From SG8-30 sp964406445 (GTDB taxonomy: Bacteria > Pseudomonadota > Gammaproteobacteria > Steroidobacterales > Steroidobacteraceae): a stretch of DNA of 64,000 nt. The position numbers were made by a program, and so were the translations under genes. The notes under the pieces were generated by a model that was given only the letters and a program-made list of their open reading frames with translations, searched no databases and was not told the DNA's origin. Within the stretch, counting starts at the first letter, position 1. Each line of letters begins with the position of its first letter. The DNA lies in the NCBI GenBank assembly GCA_964406445.1, contig CAYORU010000002.1:124001-188000 (forward strand), in the 5' to 3' direction. Below, piece after piece: positions 6,851-15,892 of the stretch.

Positions 6851-8413
6851 TCAGTAGCCGAGCCGGCGCAGCGCCCGCTCGACGCGCGAGCGCATGGGTT
6901 CGGGCCGGATCGGGAAGGCCCTGAAGAAGTCCGCGGCGGTCAGCGCAGGGTTGCGCCCGCGCGCGTTGGCCGCCCAGCCCTGTGCGAGGGAAGCGCCGCC
7001 GGCCATCTCGTGCGCGACCGCGGCGATCAGCGCAATCAGCACGTGGGCGCCCGGGGCGCGCGCCGCGCGCTCGGCCCACTCGGCGGCCTGCTCGTCCTCC
7101 CCCGACGCCATGTGCGTGAACGCGCGGGTGCCCTGCATGGCGTAGTGCAGCGGGTCGATCGGGCTGAGGCGCATCGCGCGGTCCACGTTCTGCCGGCCCT
7201 CCGATCCCCGTCCGGAGAGCGTCTCGGTCCAGGCCCGCGCGTACAGGCCCTGCGCGTAGTTCGGCGAAAGCGTGGTCGCGCGCTCGAGCCAGGCCAGGCC
7301 CTGGTCGAGGTCGCCCTCCAGCCAGAAACTGCGGCCCATGGTGAAGTTCACGAACGGGTCCAGCGCGTCGAGCTCGAGGCCGCGCTCGGCACAGCGGCGC
7401 GCGAGCGCCGTCTCGCCCGCGATGTCGTCGCTCTGGTGCATGAACGCGGTCTGGAAGTGGGTGAAGCTGAGTCCGGCGTGGGCGCGCGCGAAGCCGGGGT
7501 CCAGCACCAGGGCCTGCCGGAATCGCACAGCCGCGGCGGCGTTGTCGCGCCGGTTGAAGCGATACATGTGCTGCAGGCCGAGGTGGTAGGCGGACCAGGC
7601 ATCCAGGTCCTCGGTGACCATCAGCCGGGCCCGCGCCGCCTCGTGGGCCGGGATCTGCACCTCGAGCGCGGTCAGCACCCCGAACCGGATCCGCTCCCGC
7701 ATCTCGTGGATCCGGTCGACGGGGCCGGCATGGCGATCGGACCAGACCACTTCGCCGCCGCGCGTGTCGACGAGCTGGACCGTGACCGCGATGCGGCCGT
7801 TGCTCTCCTCGATCGTGCCCGTCAGGCAGTAGCGCACGCCGAGCAACCGCCCGACGTCGGCGGGATCGACGCCTGCGCCACCGAGCCGGAACGAGGAGCC
7901 GCGTGCGGTGACCAGCAGCCAGCGCAGCCGGGCGAGCTCGGTGATGATCTCGTGCGGCAAGGCCTCCGCGATCGTCGCGTAGCGACCCGGCGCGCCGACT
8001 TGCGCGAACGGCAGGACCGCGATCGAGGGTCGCGCGGGCAGCGGCGGCGGCGTGCCTGGCCCGGATTGCGCGTCGGCGCGCTGGCCCGACGTTTCGGGCG
8101 GCGGTTCGGCGTAGACCTCCGCCACGAAGCGAAAGCCCCGGCCGTGCAGGGTGCGAATGAACCGCTGCGACCTGCCGTCGTCGCCGAGGACCTTGCGCGC
8201 GGACTTCACCCGGCTCGAGAGCGCCGCATCGCCGACGGCGCGTCCGTCCCAGACCTTTTCGAAAAGCTCGTCCTTCGAGACCAGCCGCTCGCGGTGTTCC
8301 ACCAGGAAGGACAGCAGCGCGAAGACCTGCGGCTCGAGCGGGCACGGGCGGCCGGCGGCGCGCAGCTCCGCCTTCGCCAGGTCCAGTTCGAACTGTTCGA
8401 ACCGGTAGAGCAT
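6851..8413 (-). CDS. Winged-helix DNA-binding protein with TolB-like and TPR regions
   Basis: A 520-residue protein. Residues 1-100 form an OmpR/PhoB-type winged helix without receiver domain (PLEPQVFALLSFLVEHRERL, then GDAALSSRVKSARKVLGDDG and RFIRTLHGRGFRFVAEV). A Pro-rich linker follows, then a domain starting SIAVLPFAQVG, typical of the TolB-like/adenylate-cyclase-associated segment in CadC-like proteins. From about residue 270 to the end there are helical TPR-like repeats. No clear membrane helix is seen, so it is probably cytoplasmic. It is likely a transcription regulator of unknown input. It is divergent from the cupin gene across a 149-base gap and may control it. Confidence 0.85.
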   Translation of the reverse strand: MLYRFEQFELDLAKAELRAAGRPCPLEPQVFALLSFLVEHRERLVSKDELFEKVWDGRAVGDAALSSRVKSARKVLGDDGRSQRFIRTLHGRGFRFVAEVYAEPPPETSGQRADAQSGPGTPPPLPARPSIAVLPFAQVGAPGRYATIAEALPHEIITELARLRWLLVTARGSSFRLGGAGVDPADVGRLLGVRYCLTGTIEESNGRIAVTVQLVDTRGGEVVWSDRHAGPVDRIHEMRERIRFGVLTALEVQIPAHEAARARLMVTEDLDAWSAYHLGLQHMYRFNRRDNAAAAVRFRQALVLDPGFARAHAGLSFTHFQTAFMHQSDDIAGETALARRCAERGLELDALDPFVNFTMGRSFWLEGDLDQGLAWLERATTLSPNYAQGLYARAWTETLSGRGSEGRQNVDRAMRLSPIDPLHYAMQGTRAFTHMASGEDEQAAEWAERAARAPGAHVLIALIAAVAHEMAGGASLAQGWAANARGRNPALTAADFFRAFPIRPEPMRSRVERALRRLGY

Positions 8414-8562
8414 GGCGGGAGCATAGGGCAGGCGGGTGTCCGCGCCCAGAAGCGCGCTCGGCAATCTCCAGGATTTCTCCAAGCTTGCCCGGCGAGTGGC
8501 GCGTACAAGGGGAGACTGCCGGAGGCGCAGAGCCTGCGGCGCCAGCAACGGAGGGGACAGTC

Positions 8563-8928
8563 ATGAGACAAGCCAAGTCAGACATGCCCGCGCGCCTCGA
8601 GGCCGGCGGGGTCTGCATCCAGGCCCAGGACTGGGGCGACATCAATGTCGCGCGCATCCGCTTCCCGAAGGGCGCGGACGCCACGCCCCTGCTCGTGGGC
8701 ATGCCGGGAGACCTGTGCCAGTGCCCGCACTGGGGCACGGTGCTGAAGGGCTCGATCCACGTCCGGTACGCGGACGGCCGAGAGGAGGTCGTGCGGGCGG
8801 GCGACGTGTACTACTGGCCGCCGGGGCACACCGTCTGGGTCGACGAGGACTACGAGGCCGTGGAATTCAGCCCGAGCGGCCCGATGGGCCAGGTCATCGA
8901 GCACCTGAAGTCGAAGCTCGACCCCTGA
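8563..8928 (+). CDS. Cupin-domain protein
   Basis: A 121-residue single-domain cupin. The core reads GTVLKGSIHVRYADGREEVV, then AGDVYYWPPGHTVWVDED, which gives a recognisable cupin barrel, although the first metal-binding histidine motif is weak. I start at ATG 8563 because GGAGGGGACAG sits just upstream. The in-frame ATG at 8485 lacks one and adds an Ala-rich leader. The tautomerase gene follows after 11 bases with its own AGGAGGG, so the two form an operon. No substrate can be read from the sequence. Confidence 0.85.
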   Translation: MRQAKSDMPARLEAGGVCIQAQDWGDINVARIRFPKGADATPLLVGMPGDLCQCPHWGTVLKGSIHVRYADGREEVVRAGDVYYWPPGHTVWVDEDYEAVEFSPSGPMGQVIEHLKSKLDP

Positions 8929-8939
8929 AGGAGGGAACC

Positions 8940-9164
8940 ATGCCACTCGTGACGATTGACGTGATCAAGGGCGTGTTCACGCCGAAGCAGAAGCAGCAGC
9001 TGATCGAGAAGGTCACCGCCGCGATGATCGAGGTGGAAGGCGAGGGGATGCGGCCCGTGACGTGGGTGCGGATCGCCGAGTTCGAGGGCGGCGACTGGGC
9101 CATCGGCGGGCGACGGCTCGCCGCGGAGGACGTCCTCTCGCTCGCCGGCAAGACGGCGGCGTAG
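8940..9164 (+). CDS. 4-oxalocrotonate tautomerase family protein
   Basis: A 74-residue protein, the normal size of the 4-OT family. After removal of the initiator Met the chain starts with Pro (PLVTIDVIKG), the catalytic N-terminal proline of this family. The segment FTPKQKQQLIEKVTAAMIEVEGEG and a following VTWVRIAEFEGGDWAIGGR also match. It should catalyse keto-enol tautomerisation or a related reaction on a small 2-oxo acid. It shares an operon with the cupin gene, which suggests a joint role on one substrate. Confidence 0.9.
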   Translation: MPLVTIDVIKGVFTPKQKQQLIEKVTAAMIEVEGEGMRPVTWVRIAEFEGGDWAIGGRRLAAEDVLSLAGKTAA

Positions 9165-9353
9165 CCGGCGGGCGGGCATGCGGGGGTGGCCAGGACGGCT
9201 TCTCCGCGCTTCGTGCCTGCGCCGGGTCGGCGAGCGCCGGATCTGCGAGTTATGTCTCATGACTCGAGGCCCGGTCCGGGCTAACCTGTCCGCCTGTCGT
9301 GCCCCGCCCAGCGCCGCTGGCGGATGCCGCACGAAGGGAGGCAGGCCCGGATC

Positions 9354-10214
9354 ATGCGGTCGCATCGCGTGCCAGGATTCGCGTTCTTGTCGGCGGCGCT
9401 GCTCGCGGTGGCGCAGGGCCCCGCGCACGCCGACATGTCGGCGGAGGCCGCGTCTCGCGGCAATCCCGACGTTCGCTCCCATGCCTTCTACGTGCTCGAC
9501 GGCACCGAGGATTCCGTGATCGCCGCCCGCCACGAGCACACGCCGGTGCCGATCGCCTCCATCACCAAGCTCATGACCGCGATGGTCGTGCTGGACGCTG
9601 GACAGCCCATGGAGGAAATCCTGTCCATCACCCGGGAGGACGTGCACGGCACCGCCGGCAGCGGCTCCCGGCTCGGGCCGGGCGCGAGGATGAGCCGCGG
9701 CGACCTCATGCACGTCGCGCTCATGTCCTCCGACAATCGCGCGGCGCACGCGCTGTGCCGCCGCTATCCCGGCGGCCTCGACGCCTGCGTGCGCGCGATG
9801 AACGACAAGGCCGGGGAACTCGGCATGGCCTCCGCGCGCTTCGAGGAGCCGACCGGCCTGTCGAGCCGCAACGTCGCGAGCCCGGAGGATCTCGCCAAGC
9901 TGGTGCTCGCGGCCGGGCGCGACCCGACGATACGGCTGTTCTCGACCGACCCCGACCACTCCTTCTTCGTGAACGGGCAGCGCATCGACTTCCGCAACAC
10001 CAACCTCCTGGTCGACAAGCCCGACTGGGAGGTCATGGTGCAGAAGACCGGCTACATTTCCGAGGCCGGCCGCTGCCTGGTCATGCAGGCCGTGATCGAT
10101 GGTCGCGAGGTCGTGATCGTGCTGCTCAACTCCTGGGGCAAGCTGACCCGCATTGCCGACGCGCAGCGAATCCGCAGCTGGATGCAGTCGCAGCGCCCGC
10201 GCTCCGAGTCCTAG
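9354..10214 (+). CDS. pbpG: D-alanyl-D-alanine endopeptidase, PBP7/8-like
   Basis: A 286-residue peptidase of the S11 family, secreted to the periplasm. Residues 1-26 form a signal peptide ending AHA. The three penicillin-binding motifs are present: SITK (Ser69, Lys72), SDN near residue 127 and KTG near residue 228. Length fits PbpG, which cleaves D-Ala-meso-DAP cross-links in peptidoglycan. I chose ATG 9354 because GGGAGG lies upstream and the signal peptide then begins normally. The ATG at 9324 adds ten residues without a clear ribosome site. It converges on the cyanophycin operon. Confidence 0.9.
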   Translation: MRSHRVPGFAFLSAALLAVAQGPAHADMSAEAASRGNPDVRSHAFYVLDGTEDSVIAARHEHTPVPIASITKLMTAMVVLDAGQPMEEILSITREDVHGTAGSGSRLGPGARMSRGDLMHVALMSSDNRAAHALCRRYPGGLDACVRAMNDKAGELGMASARFEEPTGLSSRNVASPEDLAKLVLAAGRDPTIRLFSTDPDHSFFVNGQRIDFRNTNLLVDKPDWEVMVQKTGYISEAGRCLVMQAVIDGREVVIVLLNSWGKLTRIADAQRIRSWMQSQRPRSES

Positions 10215-10218
10215 CGCC

Positions 10219-12024
10219 TTACCGGCCGCCCGCGGGGCGCTCCCGCGACGCAGCTCGTAGAAGATCGAGCACCGCCGCGCGCGCCGGCAGCGCGTGCACC
10301 AGCAGCACCAGCACGTCTCCGGGCCGCGCCCAGTCCAACGCGCGCCTGGCCGCATCCACCTCCGACTCGCAGAGCGCTACCGAGGTTGCCGGCAGGCCGC
10401 ATTCGACCAGCGCCGCGCGCAGCAGGCCCGGCACTTCGCCGGGCGCGCGCCCGCGCAGGTAGCCCTCCGTCTCCTTGACCACGACGAGGTCCGGCCGGAA
10501 GCCCGCGACGACCGCGCCGACCCGGCCGAAATCGGTTTCCTGCCGGTTGCCGGCGTGCCCGAGCAGCATGCCGAGCCGTCCGCCGCCCGCCAGGCTCCGC
10601 GCCAGTGCGAGGATGCCGCGCAGGCTCTCGGGGTTGTGCGCGTAGTCGAGCAGCACCTGCACCCCATCGCGCTCGAATCGCATCAGCCTGCCAGGGTTGT
10701 GTTCGGGGCGGCTGCCGAAGCCGGCGAGTGCCCGGGCGATCGAGCCGGGCGCCACCCCGAGGGCCGCCGCGGCCAGGGCGGCCGCGGCCAGGTTCGCGAC
10801 GTTGAAGGCGGCGGCGCCGCCGGCGGCGAGCGGCATGGCGGCGATGTCGCCGAGGTCGTGGCCGACGCCGTCGTGGTGGAGCACGAGCCGCCCGGCGAGG
10901 CTGCCGCAGGTCGCGCCGCCGGCCGCGCGCGCCGTCTCGAGGAGGGGCAGTCGCGAATCCGCCGCGAACCACGCGATCCGCGGCCGGCAGCCGAGCCGGC
11001 CGGCGAGCCCGGGCGCCTTGGCGCGCAGCAGCGGATCGTCCGCATTGAGCACCAGCCTGCCGTCCCCATGGACCAGCCGGGCGACGGTCAGCTTCGCGTC
11101 GGCGAGCCCGTCGAGGTCGTCGATGCCGTATTCGCCGAAATGGTCCGAGCTGATGTTGGTCACGACCGCGGCATCGGCGCGGTCGATGGCGATGCCGCGG
11201 CGCAGGATGCCGCCGCGCGCGGTCTCGAGCGCTGCCGCCTCGACACGCCGGTCGCGCAGCACGGTCCGCGCCCCGACCGGGCCCGAGTAGTCGCCTGCCT
11301 CGATCAGTTCGCCCGCCACGTACAGGCCGTCGGTGCAGCACAGGCCTGGCGTCCAGCCCTGCTCGGCCGCGCAGGCCGCGATCAGCCGGACCGTCGTCGT
11401 CTTGCCGTTCGAGCCGGTCACGACCGCGGTCGGCACGCCGTCGAGGCCCGCGAAGGTGTCGCCCCCGGCCGGCGGCAGGGCGTCGAGCGGCCAGGTCCGG
11501 CCGCGTGCGCCGCGGCCGATCGTGAGCGCAGCGTCGTCCACCATGCGCGGAACGCCCGCGGCGTCGGCGGCCTCGAGCAGCGCGAGGAGGCCGGGGCGTG
11601 CCTCGAGCGCGGCGAGCCGCGCGAAGCGCTCGAGGGCCGCCTCCTCCGCGATCACCGGGGCGATGGGCGAGGGCGGCTCGTTCCCAGCCGCCGCGGCGAC
11701 CAGCGCGGCCTCGACGCCGCTCCAGCGCGCAGGGTCGAGCTCGAGCGCCGTGGCGCTCAAGGCCCATTCGTTGATTTCGGTCGCCGTGAAGAGCTGGTCG
11801 ACCGGCGCGGATATCGCGAGCGAGGCACCGGCCGCGTGCCGGCGGACGACGGTCTCGACGGAGCTTCCCCAGCCGAGCCTGGCGGCGGCGCGGCCGATCC
11901 GTTCGCGCCAGCCGTCGAGCAGGGGCGTCTCCACCGGGACGCCGACGACCTCGAGGATCGCGCCGGTGCCGGCGAAGAACAGGTTGGGTCCGGTCAGGCG
12001 ACGCGAATCGTCGAAGGGCAGCAC
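10219..12024 (-). CDS. Mur-ligase-family paralogue of cyanophycin synthetase, without ATP-grasp
   Basis: A 601-residue protein. Residues 1-190 resemble the N-terminal portion of CphA (start RRLTGPNLFF). Then comes a Mur ligase core with the P-loop AVVTGSNGKTTTVRLIA, the ETARGGILRRGIA element shared with CphA, NISSDHFGEYG, LNADDPLL, and a C-terminal domain with LLDYAHNPESLRGIL. No ATP-grasp domain lies between the N-domain and the P-loop. It is the third gene after cphB and cphA with four bases of spacing. It could ligate an amino acid or dipeptide onto cyanophycin or a similar peptide. The substrate is unknown. Confidence 0.8.
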   Translation of the reverse strand: MLPFDDSRRLTGPNLFFAGTGAILEVVGVPVETPLLDGWRERIGRAAARLGWGSSVETVVRRHAAGASLAISAPVDQLFTATEINEWALSATALELDPARWSGVEAALVAAAAGNEPPSPIAPVIAEEAALERFARLAALEARPGLLALLEAADAAGVPRMVDDAALTIGRGARGRTWPLDALPPAGGDTFAGLDGVPTAVVTGSNGKTTTVRLIAACAAEQGWTPGLCCTDGLYVAGELIEAGDYSGPVGARTVLRDRRVEAAALETARGGILRRGIAIDRADAAVVTNISSDHFGEYGIDDLDGLADAKLTVARLVHGDGRLVLNADDPLLRAKAPGLAGRLGCRPRIAWFAADSRLPLLETARAAGGATCGSLAGRLVLHHDGVGHDLGDIAAMPLAAGGAAAFNVANLAAAALAAAALGVAPGSIARALAGFGSRPEHNPGRLMRFERDGVQVLLDYAHNPESLRGILALARSLAGGGRLGMLLGHAGNRQETDFGRVGAVVAGFRPDLVVVKETEGYLRGRAPGEVPGLLRAALVECGLPATSVALCESEVDAARRALDWARPGDVLVLLVHALPARAAVLDLLRAASRERPAGGR

Positions 12025-12028
12025 GGGT

Positions 12029-14830
12029 TCAGTCGTCGGTCTCGCGCGCGATGCGGATGCCGCGCTCGTCGCGGATCAGTCCCTCGGCCGAGGGCAGCGC
12101 GAGGCTCTCGAGCTGCTGCGCCGGGGGCGGCGGGGACACGGCGGCCTCCTGCACAGGGTTCCTCGGCGGCGCCGCCACGCCGGCAGGCCGGAACTTGGTG
12201 ATCTGCTTCCAGGAGCGGACGAGCGCGTCGGCGAAGATCAGCAGCAGGTCTCCCTGCCGACCCATCCTGAGCGCGGCGTCGATCGCCTCCTGCTCGTCGG
12301 GAATGACGGAGATCGCCTCCTCGGGCACGCCGCGCGCACGCAGCGCCGCGGCCTGCAGGCGGGGCACTTCGTCGGGCGCCCGGTCCCTGAGCGCGTCGTC
12401 GCGCCGGCACACGTAGTGATCGAAGCGCCCGGCGACGGCCTCGGCGATCGCGACGAGGTCCTCGTCGCGCCGGTCTCCTGGGCCGGCGAGCACCACGATG
12501 CGCCGGCCGGCCACGTCGAGGCGCTGCGCCAGGTCGGCCATCATCGAGACCGCATGCGCGTTGTGGCCGTAGTCGAACAGCACCTTGAACGGATGTTCGT
12601 CGAACACGTTCATGCGGCCCGGCGCCTGGAAGAAGGTCGAGTCGAAGGTCCTGAGCCCCGCCCGGATGGCGTCGAGCTTGATGCCGAGCGAGAAGGCCAT
12701 GGCGGCGGCGAACATCGCGTTCTGCACGTTATGGGTCGCGCGGCCCTCGAGCGTCGCCGGGATGAGGTGCGTCCAGACGAGCGGCAGGTGGCTGCCGCGG
12801 TCGTAGAGCGTGATCATCTGGCCATTGACGCCCGCCTCCAGCGCGCAGGCGCGCCCGCCCGCACGGATGTGCTCCCGGACCAGGGGGTGCTGCGGGTTCA
12901 TGGTGACGTAGCAGACGTGGCTCGCCTCCGTATACCCCGACATCCTGAGCACCAGCGGATCGTCCGCGTTGAGCACGGCGCAGTCGGTCGCGACCTCGAC
13001 CACCACGCGCTTGATCTCGGCGAGTTGCTCGAGCGTCTCGACGCCCTTCAGTCCGAGATGGTCGGACTGCACGTTGAGGACTGCCCCGACATTGACCTCG
13101 TTGACGCCCATGCCGGCGCGGATCAGCCCGCCGCGGGCGGTCTCGAGCACGGCGATGTCGATCTGCGGGTCGGCCAGCACCATGCGCGCGGAGACGGGAC
13201 CGGTCATGTCGCCCTGCACCGTGCGCTGGCCGTCGATGTAGACGCCGTCGGTCGTGGTCAGCCCCGGCGTGAAGCCGGCCATCTTGGCGACGTGCGCGAG
13301 CATCCGCGCGGTCGTGGTCTTGCCGTTCGTGCCCGTCACCGCGGCGATCGGCACGCGCGCGGGAGCGTTCGGCGGGAAGAGCATGTCGAGCACGGGACCC
13401 GCGACGTCCCGCGGCCTGCCGTCGCTCGGGGCCACGTGCATGCGAAAGCCCGGCGCGGCGTTGACCTCGCAGATGCCGCCGCCGATCTGGCGGTAGCTCT
13501 CGGCGATGTTCCTCGTGAGGAAGTCGACGCCGCCGACGTCGAGGCCGATCGCGCGGATCGCGCGCACCGCCATCTCGCGATTGTCGGGGTGGATGACGTC
13601 GGTCACGTCGGTGGCCGTGCCGCCGGTCGAGAGGTTGGCGGTCGAGCGCAGGTACACCGCGCGGCCGGCCTCGGGCACGGAGCCCGGCTCGAGACCGGCG
13701 CGGGCGAGCATGGCGAGCGCCTGGGCGTCGAGCTCGAGGCGCGTCAGCACCTTCTCGTGGCCGACGCCGCGGCGCGGGTCGCGGTTGACGATCTCGACCA
13801 GCTCCGCGACGGTGTGAAGCCCGTCGCCGACGACGTGGCCGGGGGTGCGCCGGGTGGCCGCCACCAGCTCGCCGTTGACGACCAGCAGCCGGTGGTCGTC
13901 GCCCTCGAGGAAGCTCTCCACGATCACGGAGCGCGAGTGCTCGCGGGCCGCGGCGAAGCCCCGCGCGACTTCCTCGTCGGTCATGAGGCCGATAGTGATG
14001 CCGCGCCCGTGGTTGCCGTTGTACGGCTTGGTGACGACGGGATGGCCGATGCGCCGGGCGGCACGTTGCGCCTGGCCCTCGCTCTGCACCAGCTCCTGGC
14101 GGGGCACGGGCAGGCCGAGCGAGGCGAGGATCCGGTTCGTCTCCTCCTTGTCGCCAGCGAGCTCCACGGCGATGTGCGGCGTACGGCCGGTCACCGTCGC
14201 CTGGATGCGCTGCTGGTACTTGCCGTGGCCGAACTGGATCAGCGACTGGTCGTTGAGGCGCATCCACGGGATGCGGCGCGCCTCGGCGGCCCGCACGAGC
14301 GAGGCCGTGGACGGGCCGAGCGCGCGTCGCTGGACGAAGCGGATGAACTCGTCCCGCGCGGTGGGCCAGGCCCAGCCTTCCGGGACCCCGTCGGCCGGGC
14401 GGATCGGCTGCGGCAGCAGCGAGCACAGGAGCTGCAGGCCGAGCTCACCCGCGGCGATGCCCACGTCCCGCTGGTCGTACTCGTACACGACCGTGTAGAC
14501 GCCCGGACGGCCGTCGATGCCGCGGGTCTTGCCGAAACTGACGTCCTCGCCCGCGAGGTTCTGTAGCTCGATCGCCACGTGCTCGAGCACGTGGCCGAGC
14601 CAGGTGCCCTCGTCCTCGCGCATGCGCCTGAGGAATCCGCCGGCCTCGCCGTAGGAGCAGCCGTGCTCGTCGAGTCCCGGCAGCGCCGCGACGAGCGCGC
14701 CCACGAAGTCCTCGCCCAGCCGGGCGGTCGGCCAGGCCTCGAGCCCGCCGAGGTCGAGCTCGAGCTTGATGACCGGGAAGTGGGCGTAGAGCGAGGGCCC
14801 GACGTAGACGGACCGGTCCAGGATTCGCAT
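12029..14830 (-). CDS. cphA: Cyanophycin synthetase
   Basis: A 933-residue enzyme that builds cyanophycin (poly-Asp backbone with Arg side chains) from Asp, Arg and ATP. The architecture is complete. The N-terminal domain is at about 1-160 (RSVYVGPSLYAHFP). The ATP-grasp domain is at about 220-475, including KPYNGNHGRGITIGL and GGVDFLTRNI. The Mur-ligase domain has the P-loop AVTGTNGKTTTARML near residue 500, ETARGGLIRAGMG, NVQSDHLG and LFDYGHNAHAV. Length is close to the usual 870-930. The last about 40 residues are a Pro-rich tail. It follows cphB by six bases. Confidence 0.95.
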   Translation of the reverse strand: MRILDRSVYVGPSLYAHFPVIKLELDLGGLEAWPTARLGEDFVGALVAALPGLDEHGCSYGEAGGFLRRMREDEGTWLGHVLEHVAIELQNLAGEDVSFGKTRGIDGRPGVYTVVYEYDQRDVGIAAGELGLQLLCSLLPQPIRPADGVPEGWAWPTARDEFIRFVQRRALGPSTASLVRAAEARRIPWMRLNDQSLIQFGHGKYQQRIQATVTGRTPHIAVELAGDKEETNRILASLGLPVPRQELVQSEGQAQRAARRIGHPVVTKPYNGNHGRGITIGLMTDEEVARGFAAAREHSRSVIVESFLEGDDHRLLVVNGELVAATRRTPGHVVGDGLHTVAELVEIVNRDPRRGVGHEKVLTRLELDAQALAMLARAGLEPGSVPEAGRAVYLRSTANLSTGGTATDVTDVIHPDNREMAVRAIRAIGLDVGGVDFLTRNIAESYRQIGGGICEVNAAPGFRMHVAPSDGRPRDVAGPVLDMLFPPNAPARVPIAAVTGTNGKTTTARMLAHVAKMAGFTPGLTTTDGVYIDGQRTVQGDMTGPVSARMVLADPQIDIAVLETARGGLIRAGMGVNEVNVGAVLNVQSDHLGLKGVETLEQLAEIKRVVVEVATDCAVLNADDPLVLRMSGYTEASHVCYVTMNPQHPLVREHIRAGGRACALEAGVNGQMITLYDRGSHLPLVWTHLIPATLEGRATHNVQNAMFAAAMAFSLGIKLDAIRAGLRTFDSTFFQAPGRMNVFDEHPFKVLFDYGHNAHAVSMMADLAQRLDVAGRRIVVLAGPGDRRDEDLVAIAEAVAGRFDHYVCRRDDALRDRAPDEVPRLQAAALRARGVPEEAISVIPDEQEAIDAALRMGRQGDLLLIFADALVRSWKQITKFRPAGVAAPPRNPVQEAAVSPPPPAQQLESLALPSAEGLIRDERGIRIARETDD

Positions 14831-14836
14831 CCGACC

Positions 14837-15676
14837 TCACTCCTTGCGTGCGGCCAGCGCGCCCGCCTCGGCGATCCGCGTGTGCAGGTTGAAGGTCGCG
14901 CCCGCCACCAGCACGTGCAGCTTGAGCCCGAGCATGCACACGGGCTCGCCCTCCCGCACGCTGTCCATCGACGAGAAGGTGACGTCCGAGGCGTCCACCA
15001 CCGTCACGCCGCCGCTGCCCTCGACCTCGACGGTCTCGTCCGGCCCGATGAAGGCCGCCGTGTCCTCGTCGAGGCCGATGCCGACTGCGAAGGGGTTGTA
15101 GGCGAGCGCGGTGAGCAGCCGCCCGAGGCGGTCCCGCTGGCGGAAGTGCTGGTCGATGACGAAGCGGTTCGTGAGGCCGAGGCCGGGCGCGAGCCGCACG
15201 CTGCCGGAGATGACCGAGGCGCCCTCGTCGCCGAAGGCGATCATGTGCTCCGAGAGGAAGCTCGCGCCCGCGCTGGTGCCGCCGACGGTGACGCCCTGCG
15301 CGTTGCGCATCCGAACCAGCTTCGCCACCGGCGTGCCGCCGAGCAGGGTGGTGAGGCGCAGCTGGTTGCCGCCGGTGAAGAAGATCCCGGTCGCCTCCTC
15401 GAGGCGGCGCAGGCGGCTCGCCTCCTGGCAGTCGCGACGCGTGTCGAAGTCCATCACCGACACGTGGCGCGCGCCGATGGCCTCGAAGATCTTCTGGTAG
15501 CGCGGGCCGGTCTCGCGGAGCTGGCTCGCGGTCGGGATCACGACGATGTCGGCCTCGTCACCGCCGGAAAGGCGAACGAAGCGCTCGAGGATGTGCCGGT
15601 CGTTCTCCTTGTTCTCGGCGCCGCCGATCGGGACGATCCAGCCTCGCTTCTCGCCCTGAGGAACCTTGCTCGGCAT
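14837..15676 (-). CDS. cphB: Cyanophycinase
   Basis: A 279-residue serine exopeptidase of family S51, which releases beta-Asp-Arg dipeptides from cyanophycin. The catalytic Ser135 lies in GGTSAGAS, and FFTGGNQLRL at about residue 99 gives the conserved GGxQ element. The N-terminus (GWIVPIGGAENKEND) is typical. It is the first gene of the cphB-cphA-Mur-ligase operon, so storage and mobilisation are co-transcribed. A TACAAT -10 box lies about 73 bases upstream. Confidence 0.94.
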   Translation of the reverse strand: MPSKVPQGEKRGWIVPIGGAENKENDRHILERFVRLSGGDEADIVVIPTASQLRETGPRYQKIFEAIGARHVSVMDFDTRRDCQEASRLRRLEEATGIFFTGGNQLRLTTLLGGTPVAKLVRMRNAQGVTVGGTSAGASFLSEHMIAFGDEGASVISGSVRLAPGLGLTNRFVIDQHFRQRDRLGRLLTALAYNPFAVGIGLDEDTAAFIGPDETVEVEGSGGVTVVDASDVTFSSMDSVREGEPVCMLGLKLHVLVAGATFNLHTRIAEAGALAARKE

Positions 15677-15748
15677 CCGCTCACCCGCCTGGCCGCGTCG
15701 CAGGCCCCTAGGCCCGACGGCGCTGCGCCGCTGAGTCCGTCTGCGGGG

Positions 15749-15754
15749 ATTGTA
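15749..15754 (-). promoter_or_regulatory. Candidate -10 element (TACAAT) for the cyanophycin operon
   Basis: On the minus strand TACAAT lies about 73 bases upstream of the cphB ATG, inside the 216-base divergent gap. The same hexamer precedes the DJ-1/PfpI gene. The -35 region is not recognisable. Confidence 0.35.
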
Positions 15755-15892
15755 CGCGACAGACCCGGGCGCCGGATGGCCGGCCTGCCGACCGGGTCAA
15801 GCGAAGCAGCGCGGCGCTTGCGCGCCGGCTGCGGCGCCATCACAGTGAGGTCGGGGACAGCGGAAGCTGCCCCCGCCGAGCAGGAGCGCGCG

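Noticed and set aside
11333..14566. Plus-strand open frame of 1077 codons antisense to cphA
   Set aside because: It is a shadow of cphA: low-complexity Arg/His/Ala/Asp-rich translation, no domain, and it lies opposite a complete, well-conserved gene.
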